A stretch of DNA of 64,000 nt from NCBI GenBank assembly GCA_038373865.1, contig JAXGGA010001582.1:1-64000 (forward strand), given 5' to 3'. Positions within the stretch are counted from its first letter, which is position 1. Each line of letters begins with the position of its first letter. The notes beneath the pieces are model-generated. The model did not search any database. It saw only the letters and a list, made by a program, of their open reading frames with translations, and was not told where the DNA came from. Of this stretch, positions 12,281 to 23,859 are shown one piece after another. The position numbers and the translations under genes are program-made. The DNA comes from Uloborus plumipes. Lineage: Eukaryota; Arthropoda; Arachnida; Araneae; Uloboridae.

Positions 12281-14734
12281 TAGGGTGGGCCGAAAAAACA
12301 CTTTTTTTTATTTTGAATTTGTAATAGCGCGGAAAAGTTGCGAATTATGAAGACAAAAAGAAGGAAAAAAAAATTATCGAAATCGGTTGATATCTTCCGA
12401 TCGCGCATAAGGCCTAAAGTTTGACAAAAATTGAAAAAACTTCATTTTCACGATTTTTTTTTTAAATTTTTGAATTGGATGTTTTCGAAATGTAATAGTG
12501 CGGAAAAATAGCTAATTGTAAAGACAAAACGAAGGAAAAAAAAATTATCGAAATCCATTGATATCTTCCGATCGCGCATAGGGCCTAAAATTTGACAAAA
12601 TATGAAAAAAACTTCATTTTTGCGATTTTTTTTGAAAAAATTTTGAATGAAATGTTTTCATAATTTTTTCGCGCGAAAAAATTTATAATTATGAAGACAA
12701 AAAGAGGGATAAAAAGGAGGAAAAAAATTATTGAAATCTATTAATATCTTCCGGTCGTGCCTAGGGCCTAAACTTTGACAAAATATGAAAAAACATCAAT
12801 TTTTCGATTTTTTGTTTAATTTTTTGAATTAGATGTTTTCGTAATGCAATAGTTTGTAACGTTTACTAATATAGCCTTAAATTGATTTTGTTTTGGTCAG
12901 TTAATATCTTCCGGTTGCGCATTAACCCCAAAATTACTCAAAATAATAATTAAAAAAGTTATATTTTTACGCGTTTTTGGTTTTTGATGAATAATTTTTT
13001 GTGAAACAACCGTAGTATTTTTTGAGACAGACTGACAATAATATAGAAAAGTAAACTACCACAGGTTCAGTCGATGTTATCCAGTTGCGAAAAGCCTTAG
13101 AAACTCTCATGCGCAGACGTCGGGCAGCAATCCAGGCAACGTCGCTCGCCTGGCTACGGCTCTCTTCCACTCCATCGCCGCCTTCCTAGGACCATGTCAG
13201 CTGTCTGCCTATACTGTTTTTTTCACTCTGCGCTTCTATGTAGTAATCGCAGTGTACTATTATTTAGTTCAATCTAGCTGTTTTCATTTTGAAATTCTTG
13301 TAGTCTTCTGTAATGATGTAGTTTCCTGCTGTGTGTGGACTCTGTGATTTAACAAAAAGTTATGTAATAACAAGACAAATACTCTAATAACGAGACAAAT
13401 ATTTGGCTGCCCCACTTTTGACACTCCAAAGAACTGCCATCAAACTAACTGCCTACTGGCGAAGACACCATTATTAATTTCTAGTGCCAAATTTAACCTT
13501 CCTTGAGTACGGCACCTAATGATGTCCTTGCCAGTGGACGGCTTGTTTGATGACAGTTCTTTTGGAGTACCGAAAGTGGGGCAGCCAAATATTTGTCTTG
13601 TTATTAGAGTATTTGTCTTGTTATTTGGCTCGGCAATTGTATAACTTTTTCGTTAAATCACCGAGTTCACACAGAGCAAAAACCTACATCATTGCAGAAG
13701 ACTACAAAAATTTCAAAATGAAAAAAGCTAGATTGAACAAAATAATAGTACACTGCGATTACTACATAGAAACGCAGACTGAAAAAACAATATAGGCAGA
13801 CAGCTGACGTGGTCCTAGGAAGGCGGCGATGGAGTGGAAGAGAGCCGTAGCCAGGCGAGTGACGTTGCCTGCATTGCTGCCCGACGTCTACGCATGAGAG
13901 TTTCTAAGGCTTTTCGCAACTGAATAATATCGACTGAACCTGTGGTAGTTTGTTTTTATATATTATTGTCAGTCTGTCTTTAAAAATAATACGGTTGTTT
14001 CACAAAAAAATATTCATCAAAAACCAAAAACGCGTAAAAATGTAACTTTTTCTTAATTATTATTTTGGGTAATTTTGGGGTTAATGCGCGACCGGAAGAT
14101 ATTAAATGACCAAAACAAAATCAAAGCACAATGTTTTAAGGCTATATTAGTAAACGTTACAAACTATTGCATTACGAAAACATCTAATTCAAAAAATTAA
14201 ACAAAAAATCGAAAAATTGATGTTTTTTCATATTTTGTCAAAGTTTAGGCCCTAGGCACGACCGGAAGATATTAATAGATTTCAATAATTTTTTTCCTCC
14301 TTTTTATCCCTCTTTTTGTCTTCATAATTATAAATTTTTTCGCGCGAAAAAATTATGAAAACATTTCATTCAAAATTTTTTCAAAAAAAATCGCAAAAAT
14401 GAAGTTTTTTTCATATTTTGTCAAATTTTAGGCCCTATGCGCGATCGGAAGATATCAATGGATTTCGATAATTTTTTTTTCCTTCGTTTTGTCTTTATAA
14501 TTAGCTACTTTTCCGCACTATTACATTTCGAAAACATCCAATTCAAAAATTAAAAAAAAAATCGCGAAAATGAAGTTTTTTCAATTTTTGTCAAACTTTA
14601 GGCCTTATGCGCGATCGGAAGATATCAACCGATTTCGATAATTTTTTTTTCCTTCTTTTTGTCTTCATAATTCGCAACTTTTCCGCGCTATTACAAATTC
14701 GAAATAAAAAAAAGTGTTTTTTCGGCCCACCCTA
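12281..14734. mobile_element. Giant palindromic foldback element (hAT-type, 8-bp TSD)
   Basis: ATGTATAA at 12273-12280 is repeated exactly at 14735-14742. Between them the sequence starts TAGGGTGGGCCGAAAAAACA and ends with its complement. The two arms (about 12281-13470 and 13519-14734) are near-identical inverted copies with only about 50 bp of loop. Each arm holds four diverged units of about 160-180 bp, marked by 'atatcttccgRtcgcgc' at about 12390, 12560, 12743 and 12902. A distinct GC-rich segment lies near the centre. No transposase is encoded. The 8-bp duplication fits the hAT superfamily. Arm similarity implies recent insertion or gene conversion between arms. Confidence 0.92.
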
Positions 14735-14740
14735 ATGTAT

Positions 14741-15320
14741 AAGCCTCTCATATAAATATTTTTACTTATGTAAGAATCATCATGCTTGCGAACGGAACAA
14801 TGCGTCATGCCGCTCCGCTGTAAAGAAGTTTAGAATTGAATTTTAAAAGGGACAAGTGGTAAGAAAAAGAAAGAGACGGAGATATTGGGGGTGGCCCGGT
14901 GGAAGGAAAGGGAATGTGTTGTGGAATTTGGGCATTAAGTCATTATATAAGCTAAAAAAGTACGCCTTTAATATAAATGCTTTTATTTATTTATGTGAGG
15001 ATTCTCTTGTGATAATGGCACAAAGCGTCAGGCCGCTCTGCTGTCAATACGTTTGGAATAGACTTTTCCAATTCACGTTTGGTAACAGGACGAGAGAAGA
15101 AAATATTGGGGTGGCCGGGTGTAGAAAGGGGAGTGAGCTGTAGATTTCCGAGGAGTAAATCATTACAAACCTTAAATATGAGCCTTTAATATATAGTATT
15201 TTGCTTGTGTGAAGATGTTTGTGTGCTAACGGCACGAAGCATCAGGTCGCTCCTCTGAAAAGATGTTAGGAATATACTTTTGGATGGTATGCGTGGCAAC
15301 AGGTCGATAGAAGGCGATCA
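14741..15320. repeat. 220-bp tandem repeat, about 2.6 units
   Basis: Units start near 14741, 14962 and 15181 (offsets 221 and 219). Each contains 'agcctttaatata', 'acttatgt..gaag', 'cggcacaa(t/a)gcgtcaggccgctc' and 'gatattggggtggcc' or variants. The copies are clearly diverged. The palindromic element inserted at the left edge of this array. Confidence 0.75.
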
Positions 15321-15359
15321 TATAGCATTAGTTTGTTCAGATAACATTAGTTTGTTTGA

Positions 15360-15399
15360 ACCGAAATAGCTCAGTTGGGAGAGCGGAAGACTGAAGATC
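15360..15399 (+). tRNA. 5' half of tRNA-Phe(GAA), pseudogene fragment
   Basis: CCGAAATAGCTCAGTTGGGA then GAGCG..AGACTGAAGATC matches the 5' half of eukaryotic tRNA-Phe: acceptor 5' strand, D arm and anticodon arm with GAA. The match stops just after the anticodon stem and there is no T arm or 3' acceptor strand, so it cannot be functional. The fragment is bracketed by a 10-bp direct repeat TAGTTTGTTT (15348-15357 and 15405-15414), which suggests retroposition. Confidence 0.7.
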
Positions 15400-16159
15400 A
15401 CTGGTAGTTTGTTTATATGACCTTTTAAAACGCAATGGAAATAATTTATTGTTCTTGGTTTTTTAATACTATACTGATTTTAAAACGTAACTTGCTTTAT
15501 ACAAATGAATATTTTAGAAGAACGAAAAATAACAAAATTGGAAACGAAATATTCTCATGAATAAAAAATAAAGTGTTCGTAAATAGCATTTTTAACGGCG
15601 TTTGTTATTTTCTCGGTGAATTATGCTTAACGGCGTTTATCTTCACGCAATTCTAAATAAATTTTAAAACGAAAAAACTTTGAAATAAAATATAAAAAAA
15701 ACTTTTTAAATTTAAAGACTATTTCTGTCCGCTCATTCGCACTAAAAAGTATGAAATAAACTAAGTATTCGATATAGTGATTATAGTGTTCAGAAATTTC
15801 AGTTCATCTTTATGTATTTATATTTACGTTAATGCTAAAGCAGTCAATATAATAAGTAATTCTTTTATTGATTATAATGCTCAAAAATTCCAGGTCATCT
15901 TGATATATTTATATTTACGTTAATGCTAAAACAGCCAATAAAGTTTAAATTAAAAATTTGATTTAAGAAATAGGTGGTATAGTAAAAGCTATTCGTACTA
16001 AACAGTATACCGCCCCCAATTTCGTTTACCGTTTTTTTAAATTACGATATTATGCTATAGGGCTCCAAAGTTCGACTGGATTCTAAAGCTCCAATACGAT
16101 GGCTATAGTTTTTACCAACCAACTAAACTACTTTTTTTTTTCTTCAACGTTTAAAGAAC

Positions 16160-16507
16160 ATGTATAGCAATGACATTGATGCTTTCACTTTAGAAGATGA
16201 ATTTGATCATTTTGTTATGTTTCTGAAAGAAAATGAGGACTCATTCCAAAGAACATCTGAAAATTCAGAATATGTAAGTCTCTCATGTCATAATATTTAT
16301 CAAGCTGCTAGAGGGATGTATTGCACATTTCCGAACATGGAGACACTTTTGAAAATATTTTTGACAATATCTATGTCAAATGCATCAGATGAAAGATCGT
16401 TTTCTGTTTTAAAAAGAGTAAAAAATTATTTATGTAGTAAAATGGGAGAAGAGAGACTTAACAACTTTGCCATACTGACATATTGTATATTGAACAGGAA
16501 CTGTTGA
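16160..16507 (+). pseudogene. hAT transposase C-terminal fragment
   Basis: A 115-codon open frame holds the C-terminal dimerisation region of a hAT-superfamily transposase. The segment FPNMETLLKIFLTISMSNAS followed by DERSFSVLKRVKNYL and then ERLNNFAIL matches the family's conserved 'S.AS.ERSFS.L..IK..L...M...RL...A.L' block. The catalytic DDE core, which lies hundreds of residues earlier in full proteins, is missing. Thus only the tail remains, although this frame itself is intact. Downstream, 16741 marks a plausible right element end: the sequence ends CTTAATCTGCCTCTG, whose complement CAGAGGCAGATTAAG is a common hAT terminus. I found no left end, so the copy is 5'-truncated or too decayed. 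Confidence 0.8.
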
Positions 16508-16740
16508 ACCGCGTCGACACGGAAAAAACCTAATTTCTGATTTTGCTGCAATTAAATCTAGACGAAAATTTTTTGAGGTATTTATAAATAAAAAATATTG
16601 CTAAACGGTATTGGGTTTATTTTCTCTGGGGGGGGGATTTTTCTCTCCCCTTTTTCAGAGTAGGGTGGAGGGGGGCCCCCAAAACTTTTACCGCTTGGGT
16701 AACCCAAAACTTTAACCCCACTTCACTTAATCTGCCTCTG
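16508..16740 (+). mobile_element. 3' tail and right terminus of the hAT remnant
   Basis: G- and C-rich tracts around 16629-16690 follow the transposase remnant. The tail ends with CTTAATCTGCCTCTG at 16740, the complement of a typical hAT terminus. No matching left end or 8-bp duplication found. Confidence 0.5.
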
Positions 16741-17133
16741 TGCTTGACTGATTTGTCTGAAAATAGCTGTCAATAATTTAACTCTGATGTTCAAATAGTA
16801 GCTGTAACTGGTTTTCTCAAGAAGAATTACTATTTAACTGTTGAAAACCAGCGTTAGTAAAATGATATATCCATTACAGGTTTTTGTATGCAGTAACTAA
16901 CAATAAGCATCTGTAACCCTCAAGGGATTTTAATAGCTATACATAGCTCCAATCAACAAGACTACACAAAAACGGATACGTTCAGATCCTCTGCTTTGTT
17001 AAAGTTCTGCTTTGTTGGCTTAGGGTCCCCAAATCCTGGGAAAAATTACTTAAAAAAATTTTTATTTACGAATGCTTGAAAGCCTTGAAAATTTTGTTAA
17101 TTTTTTGTCACTCACATGTTTCATTTCTGACTA

Positions 17134-17782
17134 TAGGGTAGTTTTCGATTTTTCAATTTTATTTTTATATGATAGAGTAACATGTGTGAACATCATCGGT
17201 GAAAAAATTTTTGCGATACGATAAGTAGTTTTTTTTAAAATAATTTTTAAAGTTCAAGAAAATGTGACGTCACTCGGCGGCGGAAGAAACGTCATCGGTA
17301 CTTCCGCCGCGCCTCAGCCGAGGAGGAGAAGCGAGGGAAACGCTTCGCTACGTTGAAGACGCACTTGAAGACTATTAACTCCTCGTGATTTTGGAAGATT
17401 TAAATCGCTCGTCCTCTCGAAAATAGGCAAAAACCATCATTGATGTCACTTGAGGGAGATTGTTGGACTGTCCTTTGACGTATCCTGTCTCCATCATGCA
17501 TCAAAAGGATTATTAAATATCTAAAAATTAAAAATAACTACGCGCTCAAAATGTCCGTAGCGATAACACGGGTCCGTCGCGGAGAGCTGAGAATTGAGGC
17601 CGAGTGACGTAACTCGTGACGTATCAGAAAAGCGCGCTTTTGCGCGTCGGATTTTTAAAAATTCATTAAAAATCAATCGTTGTGTTTTAAAATACGGCAG
17701 TGGTGAATTTTGGAGTTTTGAGGGTCAAGTAATAATATTTAATGATCAAAATGGGGATTTTTAATAGGTCACAACTACCCTA
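17134..17782. mobile_element. Non-autonomous inverted-repeat element with GC-rich core
   Basis: The ends read TAGGGTAGTT and AACTACCCTA. Inside, 'gtgacgtcactcggc' near 17265 pairs with 'gccgagtgacgtaac' near 17600, forming a second, inner inverted repeat around a GC-rich core. There is no coding frame. A TA target site is possible at the left but not clear at the right, so class is uncertain. Confidence 0.6.
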
Positions 17783-20700
17783 TTGAATCCCGAATTCATT
17801 ATTTTGGAAGTTCCTTTGTAATTGCTTCCTTTATTAATGTGTTAAGCACGAGAAAAAAATATTACACTACCTTTATTCTTTTTCGTTTTCTGCAGTACTT
17901 GTGATTGAAAAGAAATTGTCATTATAAGAAATATTTTTTAATATTTATTTTTAACCTAAAACAGGTGTATCTTTCAAAGTTTTTAACAATTTATTAAGAC
18001 TGCATTCAGCTATTAAAACGTCAGCGACTGTAAAGTGCAAATGAAATGCTTTACATAATTTTAACGGTTTTAGTCTTTGAAAACCATTAACTACCTTTTT
18101 GAAACTCCTTAAAAAATGCTTCTATTTCTTATCAAATAAATAAACTATGAACTAACTGAATGGCCAGAATATTGTTCTTTTGTTAATTATTTTTAAAATC
18201 TCTACACTATTTCTTATTTCATGCGTTTTATATATTATTAGTCATTTTATATTATTGTATTATATTATTGCTTTGTCTGTCGGTGAGTTGGGTAACTGAT
18301 CAAAAATTCCTATGTAACTGTACTGAAAATCCAGTGTAAGCAAGTGATGATGTGTTAATTTTTTCTCCTCCACTTTCTTCCTCTCTGTCGATTAATGTCA
18401 GTTGTTTGTTAAACTATAATATTTTTTAGATTTTGATTGATCTTAATTTGTAAAAGAACGCAGAACACTTAACGGTTTTTGTTTTCCTTTTTTTCCTAAC
18501 ATATTTTTAAAGTTACAATTGCCTGATATAAGGCCTCAAAACGTTTTTTTCAAAAACTTCTCCGTTGGAACCCTCCCCCCCCCGGACCTCTTAAAATTAT
18601 GAATATTTTACGTCTATAAAAAGAGGTCATTGCATAGCGATAGAGATACATGCAAAATTAAGTTCAAGAAGGGTGTCTCTGTCAGCAGCTTGAGTCTTCA
18701 GCCGTTGTGCAGGAAGATCAGAATGGGTGATCAGATTAAGCCCAAGACTGAACAAAAAGAATACCAGAGCGGCTTTAAAGAACTATGACACTGGATAGTT
18801 GTATTACAAAATACATTATTCCTTTTTTATGTACACTGATTTTCAGAACAAATTTCCAATTTCCAAAAAAGTTCATTTCGAAGCAGGTGCGTTATCTTAA
18901 CTATTTCACTTTGCCCCACATTCCCCTACATATTTTCTAAAGATGCAAATTAGCTTTTTAAATACATTTTTAAGAGTTATGCTTAGAGGTGTAAACTTTC
19001 CAGAAATTTGGTGGCGGTAGGTAGAAAAGTTTTTTTACTGGAAAATTTTTTTATGAACTACTAATTTTTTTATGAATAAAAAAATTATGAAATAGTTCTG
19101 TTTTTCTAGGAACATATGAAGGGTTGTGTATTGAAAAAATATAAAAACCGCACATTTTCTTTTTGACAGAAATACATAAAGAACTAATTCTACTAGTAAA
19201 ATTTTGCGTTTATGTGCCACTTTTTTTTTTTGAAATGTGGATGAACTATGTTTTTCCATTGATAAACTGAAAAAACATTGCTTGCTTAAACGTTAATTTT
19301 ATTTCTTGCAGTCGATGTCAGTTAAATTCTTGCTGCATTTACTTTTATGATAAGTATCATCCAACAATATTTGCCATCAAATAAGATAATCAGCAAAAAA
19401 TATTGTTGTTTACATCTGAAAGTTAACTAAATTTTATCAAATTGAAAAATACTGGAAATTTTGTAATTTTAGTATTTGCAATTAATGATGTTGAACAGTA
19501 AAATTTTTTGTAAAGCTTAAGAACTTACAACTGCCTATTTTGATGTAGCAATATTCGTAAGATGGAATTTTTGGAGCTTTCATAAATGGTGAGATTAATA
19601 GCATCAAAAGCAATGTTCCCTTTATTTCTAAGTTGTGCTCCAGGGCCTGTCTCAGGCTGATTAGGCCCCCGTGCTGACAATTCATTTTTCCTCTTTAGAT
19701 AAGAAAAAATAAAAATTGCATGGAAATGAAAAATTAATTCACTGATGGTTAATCTGGACTGCAATGCTACTTTTAGTTCAATTTATGGGAGTTTTCTGAA
19801 ACTTCCAAACTACTCTTCTATCAAAGTTATCAAATATATTTCAAAAACATTTTAAGTCAAATTATTGAAAAATATTTAAACGTGTCGATTTGAGCATCTT
19901 AAACCTAGGGCTGTACCATATGCATCCTATATCCTGTAGTTAAAATAAATGACATAATGGGGCCCCTATGTAAAAATTCTTAAAGATTATTGTCAGTATA
20001 AGACGGCGGCTAATAGCGCAGGATCTAATCATAGCATGCACCAAGACCAATTGTACCAAGATGTCCAACTTGAGGATCCCCAAAGCTGTCTTTTGTTTCA
20101 TTTTATGTTTATTTATTTGCGGGGAGGGGGGGGGACGATGTTAAAATTCATCAGAGATGAAATGTTCTCTAAGGTAATATTGCCGATAAAATTATATGAC
20201 TACGCTGCCAAATATAATAATGGTGACAACGAGAAAGGTGAAATTCAGGTGTGCATGCACCAGGGTGCATAAAAGGATATCCGAGAGCATTTTGCACTTG
20301 GTGTGTTTGCCAGAAAGGGGCTTATATAGAGGGCTCACTGTTCCTTGTTTTCTATCAAAATCAAGAAAAACATTTAATCAAGAAGATAGTTTTGAACTTT
20401 TCGATCAAAAATTAAAAATTTTTTTTAAAAAAAGATAAAGAAAATACAGTGCAAGGGGTTAGAGGATCTTTCCCTCCGAGCTGTAGCAGAATTGCGATTT
20501 TTAATGTTTTCATCAATGGCATAATGAGAGGATAGATGCTTCCCTCAGTGTCAGATTTATGGGAGAAATTCTGAGCCTGTAACTCAAATACTAACGTCAG
20601 AGGGCAAGAGATTCAAATGTTGCTCCAAGCAAGGAATCAAAAGATTATCATGACCTCCTTGGCGAGATTAAAAAAATCTCTCTGCTAGACCTTCAGTACA

Positions 20701-21240
20701 GAAAATTCCAGGCGAGAGCATTCATTCCAGTCTCCTCCTCTCAAATATCACCAAAGATAACTAATAGTTGTAATTTTCAGACCAATATCAAAACATTTCT
20801 GAAAGAAAACTAAATTTCTGCTTCTAAATTCTGATAACCTTCTAAAGGACTCTCCTCTTCTCTAATAACTTGGTCAATAGTAAATTAAAAAATCAAAATT
20901 TTATTTGAGAGGATTCAAAGGACATTTTTATTGTTGGGTCTGTTCATATTTTGAAAAAAAAAAAATCATCTTTTTCGTACCCAACGTGGTTTAAGTATTA
21001 TATGCATAAATGTCAAAACTCTTTTTGACATTAACGGAATGCTTTTTTCTCAGTTCAATTGTGAAGCAACGGCTGGAGCAAACTGAACACCATTTGGTAT
21101 ACGAAGTTTAATGGTGATGCTGATCACAAATATGTGATGGTCGGGGGGGGGGGGGGGGATCATAGAATATTAAATTAATTTCTCTAAAATTTTGATTTTC
21201 GGACTTGAAACCTTCAGAGGGAAGTCCACTACACCCATGA
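17783..21240. other. No gene recognised
   Basis: AT-rich sequence. A possible one-ended relative of the hAT MITE at 2229 lies at about 19643. Frames of 60-80 codons have no conserved features. Confidence 0.45.
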
Positions 21241-21249
21241 TACTGACAT

Positions 21250-22060
21250 AGTTAACCCGTAACAGGGGAGGTGAAGAAGCAGGACAGCAGGGGATGTGAG
21301 GTCGCAGAGACCGCGCGACATTCTAATTTTTCAGTACTCTTGTAATTAAGATAGAATCCTGTTATTTTTCTTAGATGTTCTTTGAAGTTCTGTTTACTCA
21401 GAATTTTTTTTTTTAAATTTTGAACTGAACTATACCTTTTCCGAGAAAATGTTGCTAGGCCTTTAAGATTTTTAAAGAAAAAGCATATGTTGTCATAAAT
21501 ATTTCACTACAAATAACAAAAACGAACGTATTATTTATTAATAATTTTATTTTAGTTATTTAATATGTGTAAAACATTTTAATACCAGAAAATTGAACAT
21601 AGCATATTACGGAAATTTTTTGACAGCACATTAACTGTTAGTATATTACGCCATATTTCAAATAATAATTCTATCTTCATCGTCCCCAAAACATTCTCAA
21701 CGTATGAGTTGTGAACATTTGACATAATTCCTAACTTCATTTGAAATATTTCCCATTTCTTGCTCATAACGTGGATCAGATAAATCCATTTTTGCTGATT
21801 TAACTTCAAAACCATGTGTCTTACTGTCGAAAATTGTAACACTGAAGGGGGTGCGAGGTCTCACAGACCGCTATTGAAAAATGTAATGGAATTTGAACCA
21901 GATGCACATGAGAAAAGATGTTGATGAGACAGATGTGATGTTCAAGGTCTTAAAATAAGAAGCTGTTGAGAAAGCAACTTACTTGGATGAAGCATGTATT
22001 AGGGGTGAAAGAATGAATATTTGAGCGATCTGTGAGACCGCAGCTTGACCAACAGAGAAT
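21250..22060. repeat. Region with a repeated GGTCTs..sAGACC palindromic motif
   Basis: The motif appears as 'gaggtcgcagagaccgc' (21300), 'gaggtctcacagaccgc' (21853) and 'gatctgtgagaccgc' (22026). The first and third are followed by a shared 'ttctaattt' context. A TTAACCC at 21253 could be a piggyBac-like left end, but I found no partner. Confidence 0.4.
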
Positions 22061-22149
22061 CGTTCTAATTTCCTCATGTTTCTGTTTTTTCTTCTATGTC
22101 ACAAAATTGTGAGGAGTCCCTGGGTTTTAGTTCATATGAAGGATATAAG

Positions 22150-22409
22150 CTGTCAAGGGACCATCTCGTGGGGTTACAAGTGAAACACACTTAAGTCAAA
22201 TTTATTCATTTTCGGATTTTTAGTTTATCTTACACACAAAAATGAGCTGTTTCTACTGTTGAAACCCACTAAGTCATACCTTTATTATGCAATGCTATAC
22301 TAGGAAAACACACTAAGTGGTATAAATAAAAATTTTTTGATCAGCGTTTTCTCAAAATCATGTTTTTTGACTTAGTGTTTTTCACTTGTAACCCCACGAT
22401 CTGTTGACA
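22150..22409. mobile_element. Short inverted-repeat MITE
   Basis: The ends share CTGTCAA..TCGTGGGGTTACAAGTGAAA with its inverted copy TTTCACTTGTAACCCCACGA..TTGACAG, about 45 bp with small gaps. The 260-bp body has further 'actaagt' repeats. I could not read a clear target duplication. Confidence 0.65.
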
Positions 22410-22548
22410 GTATTAACTGGTCTCTATTTTTAAATGACCATTCTGTAATACCCTAGTGAAACAAATATTTACTTTTCAGATGCGTCTAGCATTATATGCG
22501 GGCGATAGAGTGACACAGGTCATTTCTCCCAAAATAACCCTTCAGATA

Positions 22549-23859
22549 CAGTAGGGTTGGTTAGGGTAAATGAGCCCCCTTTTTAGAACAGTTCGTTTTT
22601 AAAGACTTACACAACAGTTGCAAAATAAAACAGTGTAAACTTGTTGACTTATTTTATCTTGCACATTATTAATAAACACAAGTTCAGCATTATTTCCTAA
22701 ATAAATGCGTTAAGTATTTTTGACCATTGTATTCTTTAAAAGATGACATGGGGATCCACTTACCCCCTAGGAAGTTGTAGGTGGGCCACCCCCATTTATT
22801 TATATTTAAAGTGAGCATATCTAAAAAAGGGGCTTGCGACTGATAAAGTACGTAAAATTTTAGTAGGATTTTTTTTTTTGTAAATGTATCCATTAACGAG
22901 ATATCTACTTACATTTAAATGTGTATAACACAGAAAATTATAAAGCGGAATACACACAAAACAATTATGTCTGAAATCCATTAAAAGCAGTTAGGCATAT
23001 TTTTTGCTTTTACATATGAATTAGTGTTGAATAAACATAATCGAGTCGATTAAGATCAGTTTTGGTAAAATAAAAAAAATATATAGATGGAAAAAAAAAT
23101 GAAAACACTTAATGGCAGCATCTCTTTAAAGTTTGCTGAAGGAGAAACATTACCATTTCGTCCTCAGTTAAATTCTAACATCACTTACACTAAACCAATA
23201 AAAAGTGTAGCTATTTCTATTTTTTCTATCAAATTAAGCAGCAATTTTTTCATTTGTATCATATTCTGAAATTATAACTTTATAATTTGGTTTTCTATGA
23301 ATCAAGTTTCTCAAATACATAGTTACCAGCTTTTGCAGTTTTTGTAGCTGAACCATCAATTCCTTCTAGGTTTGCATTATTATCTTTCATTTCATCTTAT
23401 AAATTGTTTCATCAGAACTGCTTTTCATTTTGAAATCATTATTTTGAGGGGACCCACTTAACCCCATAGTGAAGGGACCGACTTACCCTAATAGGGAAAA
23501 ACTACGGGGTAAGTACCGTTAAGCACTTATTAATAACAATTTGCGTAAAAATTCCTATTGCAATGTGCACTTCATGTTAAACTCTACTAGAAAACTTAAT
23601 GAATATAGAAGAAATAATAAAAACTAACCTTGAAACACTTCTTTGAAAAATGTTGATTGAACTCGCAAAAAAAAAAAATAATATATTGGAAATTTTTTTG
23701 ACATAGGTTATATGATCTAAAAAAATTTCCATGAAACCCAAATATATACAAAACCGATCACTGTGATAAAATATAACATGATCAGTATAAAATAGTATAA
23801 AAACTGCATGCGTATTTCAGTTTTGAGGGGTGGCCCACTTACCCGAACTAACCCTATTA
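22549..23859. mobile_element. TA-flanked pogo-type element, non-autonomous
   Basis: CAGTAGGGTTGGTTAGGGTA at the left is inverted at the right end (TACCCGAACTAACCCTATTA). TA lies on both sides (22547-22548 and 23860-23861). The subterminal motif 'ggg(g)taagtggg(c/t)cc' recurs at both ends and inside (about 22751, 23447, 23473, 23505). It spans 1.3 kb with no transposase frame left. Confidence 0.72.
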
